Below are positions 1-7,444 of a stretch of 21,647 bases of DNA, one piece after another. Each line of letters starts with the position of its first letter. Position 1 is the first letter of the stretch. The position numbers were made by a program, and so were the translations under genes. The DNA comes from Euryarchaeota archaeon UBA171 (lineage in GTDB: Archaea; Thermoplasmatota; Poseidoniia; Poseidoniales; Thalassarchaeaceae): assembly GCA_002497295.1 (NCBI GenBank), contig DANO01000003.1:574-22220 (forward strand). Direction: 5' to 3'. The notes beneath the pieces are model-generated. The model saw only the letters and a list, made by a program, of their open reading frames with translations, was not told the DNA's origin and did no database searches.

Positions 1-554
1 TAGATGAAGAACTTCATAGAAGCATACTTTCTGTCCTCTCCGCCCCAAATCATGATCAGGAAGAACATGGGTACTAGAGTTAATTCCCAGAATACGTAGA
101 ATACGAATAGGTCCAAAGAGACGAAGACGCCGACAAGCGCGCCTTCCATGACGAGCAGGAGCGCATGGAATCGATGACCTCTTTCTACATCCCACTGGAC
201 GAGCATCGAAATCGGGATCAGGAGTGTGGTCAACCAAATCATGGGGAATGAAAGCGCATCGGCTCCCAGGTGCCACGTCACCCCTATTGATTCGATGAGC
301 CAGACTGGGTCTTCTGTTTCGAGCACGAAGGAGCCCATGCCGATCGATAGCCAGTCAATTTGGCCGATGACGCCGAGGAATATCAATGTCGTAAGTGCGA
401 ATATAGCTGTCGAGAGCCCGATTGCAACGTTTCTAACTGAACTCTGCATGCGTTGAGATATGTGCTCAGGCAGAATATTCGGGAGAATGAGGAGTAAGAG
501 CCCGGAAAGAAGTGGTACGAGCGTAATGATGCTGAGCGGATCTGTGAAACTCAC
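1..554 (-). CDS. nuoM: NADH-quinone oxidoreductase subunit M, N-terminal part (gene cut by window edge)
   Basis: This is the N-terminal 184 residues of the antiporter-like proton-pumping subunit M of complex I; the rest lies beyond the left edge. I read it from a GTG at 554-552 that overlaps the nuoL stop as GTGA, giving MSFTDPLSIITLVPLLSG. It has several hydrophobic helices and the segment VFYVFWELTLVPMFFLI, in which Glu157 matches the conserved pumping Glu of transmembrane helix 5 (Glu144 in E. coli NuoM). The reading frame stays open to the edge. It sits last in the visible nuo operon, directly after nuoL as usual. Identity is clear from the WE(L)xxxPMFFLI motif and position; the start is fixed by the overlap. 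Confidence 0.93.
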   Translation of the reverse strand, partial: MSFTDPLSIITLVPLLSGLLLLILPNILPEHISQRMQSSVRNVAIGLSTAIFALTTLIFLGVIGQIDWLSIGMGSFVLETEDPVWLIESIGVTWHLGADALSFPMIWLTTLLIPISMLVQWDVERGHRFHALLLVMEGALVGVFVSLDLFVFYVFWELTLVPMFFLIMIWGGEDRKYASMKFFI

Positions 555-2836
555 TGGCTCACCCCCATAATAAGTGCAAATATGGATAGTGCGCCGACTG
601 CAGCCATGAGGATGTAATCACGAGTGCTTCCCGTGGTGTATGTCCGGATCCACATAGAACCGCTAACGCTTGTCCTCTCGACGAGCTTCACTATGCCATC
701 GATAACATTGGCGTCGAACCAAGCTGAGAAAGCTGACATGGGTGTAATCGTCTTAGAAATGGCCCACTCGTAGAGATCATCGAAGTGAAGACGGTTTTGT
801 AGAGATTCTGCGAGTCTGCTATTGGCCATGCCTGAAACGTCCATTGGCCTGAATACTGAAGACAGGTCGACTAGCCACGCGACTATTCCATTGGCTGACT
901 CGCCCTCGGCGAGTTTACCGCCATGGACCTTCATAGCGATGATTGGGCCTACCAATGAGGACAATGCGATGGTAGTGTATCCCACTACCATGAGAGCCTG
1001 TTTTTCGGGAAAGAAAGTATGCTTCAATGCATCAAGTACGCCCAGATGGAATCCTGCTTCTTCGCCACTGAGGAACTCGCCTACGTGCATGGATGCGAGA
1101 AGTGCGCCGGTTGTTGCGGTTACGATGGAGAGTGTGACGAGGGGGGTCTTGATCCATGGGGTCGACTCGTGGACATGCGCAGATGCTTCGTGTTTGGGCT
1201 GGCCTGCAAAGGTCATCATCCACATTCTGGTCATGTAGAAGCCCGTCATGCCTGCGGTCATGACCGCGAGGATTGCAGGGCCCAGCAATAGTGGTTCGTA
1301 TTCGAGAGCGCCGAGCCAAGTTTCAGCGATTATCGCCTCCTTTGACCAGAATCCCCCCACAAGAGGTATCCCGATAATGGACATGCTTCCGAGCATCATT
1401 GCAACTGAAGTCACTGGCATCTTAGAGGCTAGGCCGCCCATGTTGCGCATGTCCTGTGGGTCAAACTCCTCGTGGTGGTCGTCATGGTGCCCGTGATGGT
1501 GTAGGTCGTGATGGGCATGGTGTACTTCATGTATCACAGAACCACTAGCCATGAAGAGCATCCCTTTCGCCATTGCATGGTTAAAAAGGTGGAATAGAGC
1601 GCCTCCTAAAACGAAGTATCCCGCATGATGGTGGTCAGCAGCCAGCAGGTATAGGGCGGATCCTAAACCAAGGAATATGTAGGCTAGTTGACTCATAGTT
1701 GAGTAAGCAAGTACTTTCTTTATGTCATTCTGGACAAATGCTATGGAGGCGGCCATAAATGCAGTGATGCCGCCAATCCATGCAACGATTAGACCCAGTT
1801 CTTCCATACCAGGGACGCCGTGGTGGTATACGTCGACAAATGGGACCATTCGGGCCACCAGATATAGCCCTGCATTTACCATCGTAGCCGCGTGAATAAG
1901 TGCTGATACGGGGGTTGGGCCCTCCATCGCATCGGGCAGCCAAACATGTAGGGGGAACTGAGCGGACTTCCCGACGCAACCAATGAACAACATCAGTAAA
2001 GCAGGCTGTAATCTCGATGCCTCGACTATCGTCCCGCCGACACCGGTGGACGGATCATCGAAAACGACCGCGAAGTCGAGAGATCCGTAGATATCGTAAA
2101 GCATCAGTAAGCCAACCATTAGGAATACATCCCCGACTCTGGTTGTCATGAATGCCTTCTTTGCAGCGGCGGCTGCACTCTCCTTCCAATAGTAAAATCC
2201 GATAAGAAGGTATGAGCATAGGCCCATGATCTCCCAGAATATGAATAACCAAAGGAAGCTATCAGCCAGAACCATGCCGAACATACCCATGCTGAACAAG
2301 ATGAACTCAGCGAAGAATCGATGATTTCGATTGGAGTTGATGTCATCCGTTGTCATGTACCCTATTGCAAACCAACAAATTAGGAAGCAGAGGAATGTTG
2401 CTACGAATAACAACATGATGCTGACAGAATCAAGCCATATCCCGAATGATATGTTGGTGAATCCGGCATCTACGGTCCATTGTGTGCCATCATGGCTCAG
2501 GACATCGAAATTCAGCCAAGTTATTGAGTCGCCATGAACTTTCTTCTCGTGGAGGCCTAGGAAATGGACGATCATCCAGAACGCTGCTATGAACGATATG
2601 GCTAACGAAGCGAGGGCAAGGATTCCCCCCTCCTTGAGTTTCCCCACCCATACCTCATTTCCATTCCAAATCTGCCCCACCAGCAGGACAATTGGGAACA
2701 TGAGGAGGGGGGCAAGGATTGCAGCGAAGCCGAGGTCTAGCGGTTCTACTCCCAATGCCGCCAGTATCGGGACGATGAGCACTGCAGGCAACAGTGGGAG
2801 GAGGAGATTCCACTCCTGTTGGTGATTTTCGCCCAT
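551..2836 (-). CDS. nuoL: NADH-quinone oxidoreductase subunit L
   Basis: This is the largest antiporter-like, proton-pumping membrane subunit of complex I. Recognisable elements are the helix-5 segment FWEIMGLCSYLLIGF with its conserved Glu, the broken helix region GCVGKSAQFPLHVWLPDAM with the pumping Lys, the NDIKKVLAYSTMSQL segment, a later Lys in GGFWSKEAI, and a C-terminal lateral-helix region ending in a final membrane helix. At about 760 residues it is longer than the E. coli protein (613). Part of the excess is a histidine-rich loop (12 His in 20 residues, encoded at 1472-1531) where other NuoL proteins have a short linker. The frame also opens with a GTG at 2845, but GAGGTG at 2843-2848 lies 6 bases before the ATG at 2836, so I choose the ATG. 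It lies 10 bases after nuoK and overlaps nuoM by 4. Confidence 0.96.
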   Translation of the reverse strand: MGENHQQEWNLLLPLLPAVLIVPILAALGVEPLDLGFAAILAPLLMFPIVLLVGQIWNGNEVWVGKLKEGGILALASLAISFIAAFWMIVHFLGLHEKKVHGDSITWLNFDVLSHDGTQWTVDAGFTNISFGIWLDSVSIMLLFVATFLCFLICWFAIGYMTTDDINSNRNHRFFAEFILFSMGMFGMVLADSFLWLFIFWEIMGLCSYLLIGFYYWKESAAAAAKKAFMTTRVGDVFLMVGLLMLYDIYGSLDFAVVFDDPSTGVGGTIVEASRLQPALLMLFIGCVGKSAQFPLHVWLPDAMEGPTPVSALIHAATMVNAGLYLVARMVPFVDVYHHGVPGMEELGLIVAWIGGITAFMAASIAFVQNDIKKVLAYSTMSQLAYIFLGLGSALYLLAADHHHAGYFVLGGALFHLFNHAMAKGMLFMASGSVIHEVHHAHHDLHHHGHHDDHHEEFDPQDMRNMGGLASKMPVTSVAMMLGSMSIIGIPLVGGFWSKEAIIAETWLGALEYEPLLLGPAILAVMTAGMTGFYMTRMWMMTFAGQPKHEASAHVHESTPWIKTPLVTLSIVTATTGALLASMHVGEFLSGEEAGFHLGVLDALKHTFFPEKQALMVVGYTTIALSSLVGPIIAMKVHGGKLAEGESANGIVAWLVDLSSVFRPMDVSGMANSRLAESLQNRLHFDDLYEWAISKTITPMSAFSAWFDANVIDGIVKLVERTSVSGSMWIRTYTTGSTRDYILMAAVGALSIFALIMGVSQ

Positions 2837-2842
2837 ATTACC

Positions 2843-2848
2843 CACCTC
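2843..2848 (-). promoter_or_regulatory. Shine-Dalgarno GAGGTG that decides the nuoL start
   Basis: On the minus strand GAGGTG is followed by six bases and then ATG at 2836. The GTG that would give a start at 2845 lies inside this ribosome-binding motif, so the ATG is the better start. Confidence 0.65.
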
Positions 2849-3149
2849 AATTCCTCAACAAAGTAGCCTCATCAAGAGATATCGTCTCCTGAGTACTGTA
2901 AAGCGAGAGGAGGATTGCAAGTCCAATAGCAACTTCAGCGGCAGCTATGGCAATGGCCGCTGCAGTGTATACCCATCCTTCTACTCCACCCGTATTTAGC
3001 GCGCCGGCAACGAAATTGAGATTCGCAGCATTGAGCATAAGTTCGATACACATTAGAACTACAATGCCATTTTTCCTGGAGAATGTTCCAATCAATCCAA
3101 TGCCAAATAGGATGGCTGCAAGTCCGGCGACCCAGGATGGATCGATCAT
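2847..3149 (-). CDS. nuoK: NADH-quinone oxidoreductase subunit K
   Basis: This small membrane subunit links the quinone-proximal part of complex I to the antiporter-like subunits. It is exactly 100 residues, the usual NuoK length, with three hydrophobic helices. The two essential carboxylates are at the same numbers as in E. coli: Glu36 in MCIELMLNAAN and Glu72 in AAEVAIGLAILL. It overlaps the upstream J(C) gene by 4 bases (ATGA at 3146-3149) and is followed after 10 bases by the nuoL ATG, so translation is probably coupled. There is nothing odd about this subunit, and the call is secure. Confidence 0.96.
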   Translation of the reverse strand: MIDPSWVAGLAAILFGIGLIGTFSRKNGIVVLMCIELMLNAANLNFVAGALNTGGVEGWVYTAAAIAIAAAEVAIGLAILLSLYSTQETISLDEATLLRN

Positions 3150-3496
3150 TCCTCTTCGCCTCCATTGCCTTCGTACAACCCTGTAGACGGCATTGGCCTT
3201 GCAGCAGCGGGAGGGAGTCCTATCTCAGGAGTTTCAACTTCTTGACCGAGGTCCCAAGTCAAATTTGCTAATCTCTCATCCCTAACAAGATATGAGGCTC
3301 CAATCATTGCCATGCTGAGAAGGAGGCCTAGGACCACTGTCATCATGTTCCAGTCATCCAAAATGGCGATGGCAAAAGACGAGGTAGTTGGGGGCTGTGA
3401 TGACTCTGACCAGCCATCGTATGCCATAGTTTCACTCAGTAGAACGAGTACGAGTGCCGTTACTCCGATTCTTGCTAGGAATCCAAGAGCTCTCAT
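3146..3496 (-). CDS. nuoJ: NADH-quinone oxidoreductase subunit J, C-terminal half
   Basis: This is a 116-residue membrane protein between the N-terminal NuoJ gene and nuoK. It has a hydrophobic helix near the N terminus (residues 4-22), a polar loop, a second helix (about 48-68, MMTVVLGLLLSMAMIGASYL) and a polar, acidic C-terminal tail ending GGEEE. In one-piece NuoJ this part supplies the last two helices, including the one packing against NuoK. It overlaps both neighbours by ATGA (3493-3496 and 3146-3149), which argues for a stable two-gene arrangement. Separate J1 and J2 genes are known from other archaeal complexes, such as those of haloarchaea. Assignment rests on position, size and helix layout; sequence similarity for this half is weak. 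Confidence 0.82.
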   Translation of the reverse strand: MRALGFLARIGVTALVLVLLSETMAYDGWSESSQPPTTSSFAIAILDDWNMMTVVLGLLLSMAMIGASYLVRDERLANLTWDLGQEVETPEIGLPPAAARPMPSTGLYEGNGGEEE

Positions 3497-3759
3497 TCGA
3501 TGTCCCCCTCTTGTATCTGACGTCGAGTGAGCATGACTCCGAATTGGACAACCAGCATGACCGATCCGAGATATACCAGTATCTGTATGGCTGCAAGCAT
3601 CTCAGCCTCAGCGAGTATGAAAACGCCGGCGACGGCTAGGAAGGTCATCATCAGGGAGAGGAGTGAGTGGGCTACCCGTCGAGCATAGACGCAACCAATT
3701 GCACCTGCGATTGCTATCGCAGCGAATATCAGGAAGGCTACTTCTTCGGGGCTGAACAT
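3493..3759 (-). CDS. nuoJ: NADH-quinone oxidoreductase subunit J, N-terminal half
   Basis: This 88-residue protein has three hydrophobic helices and matches the first half of NuoJ. The key third helix is AEAEMLAAIQILVYLGSVML, which corresponds to the conserved AxxLAxIQVLVYVGAIMVL of the family; this helix carries the pi-bulge that gates coupling in complex I. I start at the ATG at 3759 (MFSPEEVAFLIFAA), 4 bases after the nuoI stop. AGGAG lies about 9 bases upstream, inside the end of nuoI. The frame is open further upstream, but that part (positions 3760-3948) is an arginine-rich shadow of nuoI. It ends in ATGA shared with the C-terminal half. Confidence 0.9.
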   Translation of the reverse strand: MFSPEEVAFLIFAAIAIAGAIGCVYARRVAHSLLSLMMTFLAVAGVFILAEAEMLAAIQILVYLGSVMLVVQFGVMLTRRQIQEGDIE

Positions 3760-3763
3760 CTGA

Positions 3764-4759
3764 TCATGCTCCTGAAGAGGCCTCGGCTGCCTTTGCTGCC
3801 TTCTTCTCTCGCTTGGTCTTCTCTTTCTTGGCTCTCTTCTCAAGCTCCATATCCACCCTCTCTTTGTGGACAGATGGCAGGACTCGAGTCCTATCCGCAT
3901 CGAACCAAAGATCTTGTCGGGAATATCCAGACATCCCATCGTATTCATTCGTCATGAAGAATGACTCGAAGGGGCAAGCCTCTGCACAAAGTCCGCAAAA
4001 CATGCATCTTCCAATGTCAATCCGGCCAGAAACTATGTCCTGCTCAGCTGGCTTCAGGTCCGTGACGGGAATATCCTCGACGCCCCTGCCATCTGGCCAT
4101 TTTATCGTAGCAGTGGAGCCCGTGAGATCGATTACCTCTCCGAAATCATACTCCTGGGGCGCTGCGACATGGTCATTTACGAGGTCAAAGTTTTCTGCAT
4201 CGCTATTGTTGCTTCTTGGAAGTGCAGCATGGCCTCCGATCTCTAAATCTCCGCCATATCCGTGCCACTCATCTCCCTTTTCTGCTGTGTCCAGAACATT
4301 GACTCTAGTCTCTGTGGTCATGTGTAGGCAGTCATTCGGGCAGGCCCGTACACATGCCTTGCATGCAGTACAGGTTTCCCATATGATGCCAATTCGGCCA
4401 TTGTACGCTCCAGGAACGAAAAGCCATGGCTCCAGATCCTCGAGTCGCTCATATGGATACATGACGGTGACGGGCCTCTCTACGAAGGGCATCACATCAG
4501 TCGCTTCACGATCGGCAGCATAGGAATCAGAATCTGCCCACTTCATCGAAACGTGATCGGAACCAACTCTCCTCTCTGTGAATCCATCTGCCATACTGAC
4601 TCTCTTGTTGTGATAATCATTGTGAAGGAATGGTAGACGTCCGACGAAGGGGATTGTTCTCAAAGCCGTCTTCAGAGTGATCCACATAGGACGAATAACC
4701 AGATTCCTGAAATTGGGCTGGGCGTGTGGGTGCCCGCTTCTAAAATCATAATTCTCCAT
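3764..4759 (-). CDS. nuoI: NADH-quinone oxidoreductase subunit I (8Fe ferredoxin-like), enlarged
   Basis: This subunit carries the two 4Fe-4S clusters (N6a/N6b) that pass electrons to cluster N2 in NuoB. Both motifs are intact: Cys130, 133, 136, 140 in CTACKACVRACP and Cys252, 255, 258, 262 in CMFCGLCAEACP. At 331 residues it is about twice the usual length. The clusters are 112 residues apart (Cys140 to Cys252) against about 29 in E. coli. The insert contains GEVIDLTGSTATIKWPDG, which reads like a small SH3/KOW-type barrel. There is also extra sequence at about residues 40-92 before the first cluster, and a Lys-rich tail (303-325). The N-terminal amphipathic segment (WITLKTALRTIPF) is as expected. 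It starts 3 bases after the nuoH stop with AGGAGG at 4769-4774. Confidence 0.95.
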   Translation of the reverse strand: MENYDFRSGHPHAQPNFRNLVIRPMWITLKTALRTIPFVGRLPFLHNDYHNKRVSMADGFTERRVGSDHVSMKWADSDSYAADREATDVMPFVERPVTVMYPYERLEDLEPWLFVPGAYNGRIGIIWETCTACKACVRACPNDCLHMTTETRVNVLDTAEKGDEWHGYGGDLEIGGHAALPRSNNSDAENFDLVNDHVAAPQEYDFGEVIDLTGSTATIKWPDGRGVEDIPVTDLKPAEQDIVSGRIDIGRCMFCGLCAEACPFESFFMTNEYDGMSGYSRQDLWFDADRTRVLPSVHKERVDMELEKRAKKEKTKREKKAAKAAEASSGA

Positions 4760-4762
4760 TGC

Positions 4763-6286
4763 TTACTCCCTCCTGCCCGGATATGCCTTGTCGAGTGTCT
4801 GTGTGTGGTATATCCTGTTCGAGTTCTCTAGTGCCTCTTTATCTTCATCGATGGCCAATACGACGAATATGGCGAAGCTTGCAAGGGTCACAGCTGGGGC
4901 AAGCCAGAATGGCCATGCTCCATCCCAGAATGCAACTCTCATGATCATCGCAAGGGCAAGATTGAGCATTGAAAGGGGCAGAAGGTATCTCCAACCGAAC
5001 TCCAATATCTGATCTGTCCTGATTCGATGGAGAGAGGCGCGTACCCAAACAAAGAGCGCGAACATCAGATATGCTTTGATGAGTAGGATGGCGATGCCAG
5101 GGGTCATTTTCGCGAGGATTGCAAATAGCCCCCCCACTAGAGGGAGCCCGATGAGTGTGTCTTGGAAGGGGAGTTCCCAACCACCAAGGAAGAATAATGC
5201 AAATAGGATGCATGCTGCATAGGCACGCATCATCTCAACTGCAAACATCAGACCCCAACGGATGCCTCCGTACTCTGTCCACCAGCCCTCGACGAGTTCT
5301 GCTTCTGCTTCAGGCATGTCAAACGGTATGCGCTCTACTTCTGCAATCATGGTGATGATGAAAAGAACAGCACCAAGAGGCATTAGGAAGATATTCCACG
5401 TATCTGACGATTGAATTTGGAAATCGACTATTTCGATAATATTGAATGAACCACTCAAAACGGCGATTCCGAGCACTGTGACGAGTAATGGGATTTCGTA
5501 AGCCGTAAGCTGAGCGGCCGAACGCATCCCGCCGATTAGGGTGTATTTGTTGTTTGAAGCCCATCCGGCGAAGAATACGCCCAACGGTGCGACACCAAAT
5601 ATTGCCATCATGAAGACCAGAGAAAGTTCTGGATTTGCAGCCCAAATATGCGGGCCGAAAGGAATGAATGCATAGACCATCACAGTCGTTGAGATGATTA
5701 TCACTGGTGCGACTTCGAAAACTAAGCGGTCGGCCTTCTCAGGGACAATGTGTGCCTTAGTATTGAATTTCACGAAATCTGCCACAGCAGCCACGAAGCC
5801 GGGGAGTAGGAACCAAATTCCATGATAACCTCTGTCTCCAACTCTGGTGACCGACTTGGTGTGATGATCGTTTCCGAAATTCTTGTTGAGAGCACGGTTG
5901 ACCATGCCTATTGGTGCGCCGAGGCCGAATGGAAGGGAATTCCACCATTCTCCAGCAGTGACTCCTCCTTCGCCTACCCACAGACTTCTTGCACTCATCG
6001 TATTTCCGAGTCTGTCCATCAATCTCCCAATGAATTTCCTCTCAATGTACGGGACTACGATGAGTGTGATCATCATGGTGGCGAACACTACAGTGCACAT
6101 CACGGATGTGAATATGAAAAGGTGTAGTCCGGGCTGAATCGAGGAGAATGTTTCCTGCAGATTTATCGAGCCTAGGGGTCCGAGGCCTATGTCCGAGGAG
6201 GGCATTAAATTGCGGGTATTATCGAGGGTCCATCCAATAATGGAATCCATCCATCCCCTGATGTTGAGCCAGTCGCTGCTTGCCAT
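4763..6286 (-). CDS. nuoH: NADH-quinone oxidoreductase subunit H, enlarged
   Basis: NuoH is the membrane subunit that forms the floor and entrance of the quinone tunnel. Family signatures are VPYIERKFIGRLMDRLG after the first helix, FAGWASNNKYTLIGGMRSAAQ, the acidic loop AEVERIPFDMPEAEAELVEG that contacts the peripheral arm, and WVRASLHRIRTDQI near the end. It has 507 residues against about 325 in E. coli. Three additions explain this: a longer N terminus before the first helix, about 55 extra residues at 97-152 in the first cytoplasmic loop, and an extra C-terminal helix (about 457-479) with a charged tail. The ATG at 6286 is preceded by GAGGGAG, 9 bases after the nuoD stop. Identity is certain; the role of the insertions is unknown. 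Confidence 0.95.
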   Translation of the reverse strand: MASSDWLNIRGWMDSIIGWTLDNTRNLMPSSDIGLGPLGSINLQETFSSIQPGLHLFIFTSVMCTVVFATMMITLIVVPYIERKFIGRLMDRLGNTMSARSLWVGEGGVTAGEWWNSLPFGLGAPIGMVNRALNKNFGNDHHTKSVTRVGDRGYHGIWFLLPGFVAAVADFVKFNTKAHIVPEKADRLVFEVAPVIIISTTVMVYAFIPFGPHIWAANPELSLVFMMAIFGVAPLGVFFAGWASNNKYTLIGGMRSAAQLTAYEIPLLVTVLGIAVLSGSFNIIEIVDFQIQSSDTWNIFLMPLGAVLFIITMIAEVERIPFDMPEAEAELVEGWWTEYGGIRWGLMFAVEMMRAYAACILFALFFLGGWELPFQDTLIGLPLVGGLFAILAKMTPGIAILLIKAYLMFALFVWVRASLHRIRTDQILEFGWRYLLPLSMLNLALAMIMRVAFWDGAWPFWLAPAVTLASFAIFVVLAIDEDKEALENSNRIYHTQTLDKAYPGRRE

Positions 6287-6295
6287 GTATCTCCC

Positions 6296-7432
6296 TCACC
6301 TGTCTGTCTCTCCGATACAGGGGTCGAATGATCCCATGATTGCGGGGATGTCTGCAACCTTGTATCCAATCATACACTTCGATGCGTAAGGTAACGTGAT
6401 GAACATAGGGGAGCGTATGGAAACCCGATAGGGATTCTTGCCTCGGCCATCCCCTCCTCCAACGATGTGAAACATTGACTCTCCTCTGCTATCTTCGAAA
6501 TGATGGGAGCCGAATGTTCCCTCTGGCGCTCTTGATGGTGCCTTGGCGAGGATGGCGGGATCGCCTGGTTCGTGGTGGGTTTCAGAACCGCCGGGGATTC
6601 TGTCAATCGCCTCGAGAACCATGTTTGCTGATTCGACCATCTCGGTTACTCGTACTCTGTAACGATCATAGCAATCAGCACCCTTGACTGACGATCTCTC
6701 GACGGCGGGGGCCCAATCCAACTCAGAATATACCGAGTATGGATGTGCCCAACGAACGTCGTAGTCAACGCCTGCAGCTCGAACATTTGGGCCGGTTACT
6801 CCGTGATTGACCATCTCTTCGGCTTTGGTATATCCTACACCTTGGGTTCGCACGAGGAAGACTGTGCTCTCATCGAAGAGAGATTCATATTCTTGTATTC
6901 TCTGCTTAAAGAGGTCTAATTTGGCTCTAGCACGCTGTGCAAAACCATAGGGGAGATCTCGCTTCACTCCTCCGATCCTCGGGAAGTTGTAATGCATCCT
7001 TGATCCGCCCAACTCTTGAAGGAGATCCATCATCATCTCCCGTTCTCTGAGACACCAGACCATGATCGATAGATTTCCGATATCTGGCCCATAAGCCCCA
7101 AGCCACATGAGGTGGCTAGCGATTCTCTGAAGTTCGACCGCGATTAGCCGGATGTACTCTGCCCTCTCAGGGACTTCCACCTCAAGCAAGTCTTCAGCAG
7201 CATAAATGTAGGCATGGGACCATGTATTTGCACTTGCATAGCAAAGTCGGTCGCAGTAGGTGGTGATCTGAGTAAAGTCACGAGCCTCGCATATCTTCTC
7301 GACGCCGCGGTGGATATATCCGAGATCGGGCTCGGTGTCGACTACGGTTTCACCGTCCACCTTTACTTTCAAGGTCCAAAGACCGTGGGTCATAGGATGT
7401 TGAGGGCCCATTGAAATCCACATTTCTGCCAT
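6296..7432 (-). CDS. nuoD: NADH-quinone oxidoreductase subunit D
   Basis: This is the 49-kDa-type subunit that, with NuoB, forms the quinone headgroup site. The N terminus MGPQHPMTHG contains the two conserved His (12 and 16; the second corresponds to the quinone-interacting His59 of the bovine subunit). HRGVEK and the C-terminal SFDPCIGETDR (usual form S-DPV-GEVDR) are also present. At 378 residues it is a normal stand-alone NuoD, not fused to NuoC. Unlike NiFe-hydrogenase large subunits it lacks the paired CxxC metal ligands. One oddity is that the usual RLDYxS segment reads DRLCYAS, giving Cys64 next to Tyr65, with Cys60 and Cys48 close by. The start has GAGGG about 9 bases upstream; the nuoC stop is 12 bases away. 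Confidence 0.96.
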   Translation of the reverse strand: MAEMWISMGPQHPMTHGLWTLKVKVDGETVVDTEPDLGYIHRGVEKICEARDFTQITTYCDRLCYASANTWSHAYIYAAEDLLEVEVPERAEYIRLIAVELQRIASHLMWLGAYGPDIGNLSIMVWCLREREMMMDLLQELGGSRMHYNFPRIGGVKRDLPYGFAQRARAKLDLFKQRIQEYESLFDESTVFLVRTQGVGYTKAEEMVNHGVTGPNVRAAGVDYDVRWAHPYSVYSELDWAPAVERSSVKGADCYDRYRVRVTEMVESANMVLEAIDRIPGGSETHHEPGDPAILAKAPSRAPEGTFGSHHFEDSRGESMFHIVGGGDGRGKNPYRVSIRSPMFITLPYASKCMIGYKVADIPAIMGSFDPCIGETDR

Positions 7433-7444
7433 AGATATACACCC

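Noticed and set aside
1472..1531. Possible microsatellite or low-complexity artefact in nuoL
   Set aside because: The DNA uses mixed His codons with interspersed Asp, Glu, Leu and Gly codons and keeps the frame; it is a protein-level His cluster.
3493..3496. Possible frameshift breaking nuoJ
   Set aside because: Both halves have proper start codons and the ATGA overlap is the same as at the J(C)/nuoK junction, so it is a real gene boundary.
3760..3948. Upstream extension of the NuoJ N-terminal frame
   Set aside because: It overlaps nuoI completely, is Arg-rich and non-membrane, and the ATG at 3759 has a ribosome-binding site and gives a standard NuoJ N terminus.
3813..4523. 236-codon open frame on the plus strand opposite nuoI
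   Set aside because: Ser- and Pro-rich composition with no recognisable domain, fully antisense to a clear NuoI; a shadow frame.
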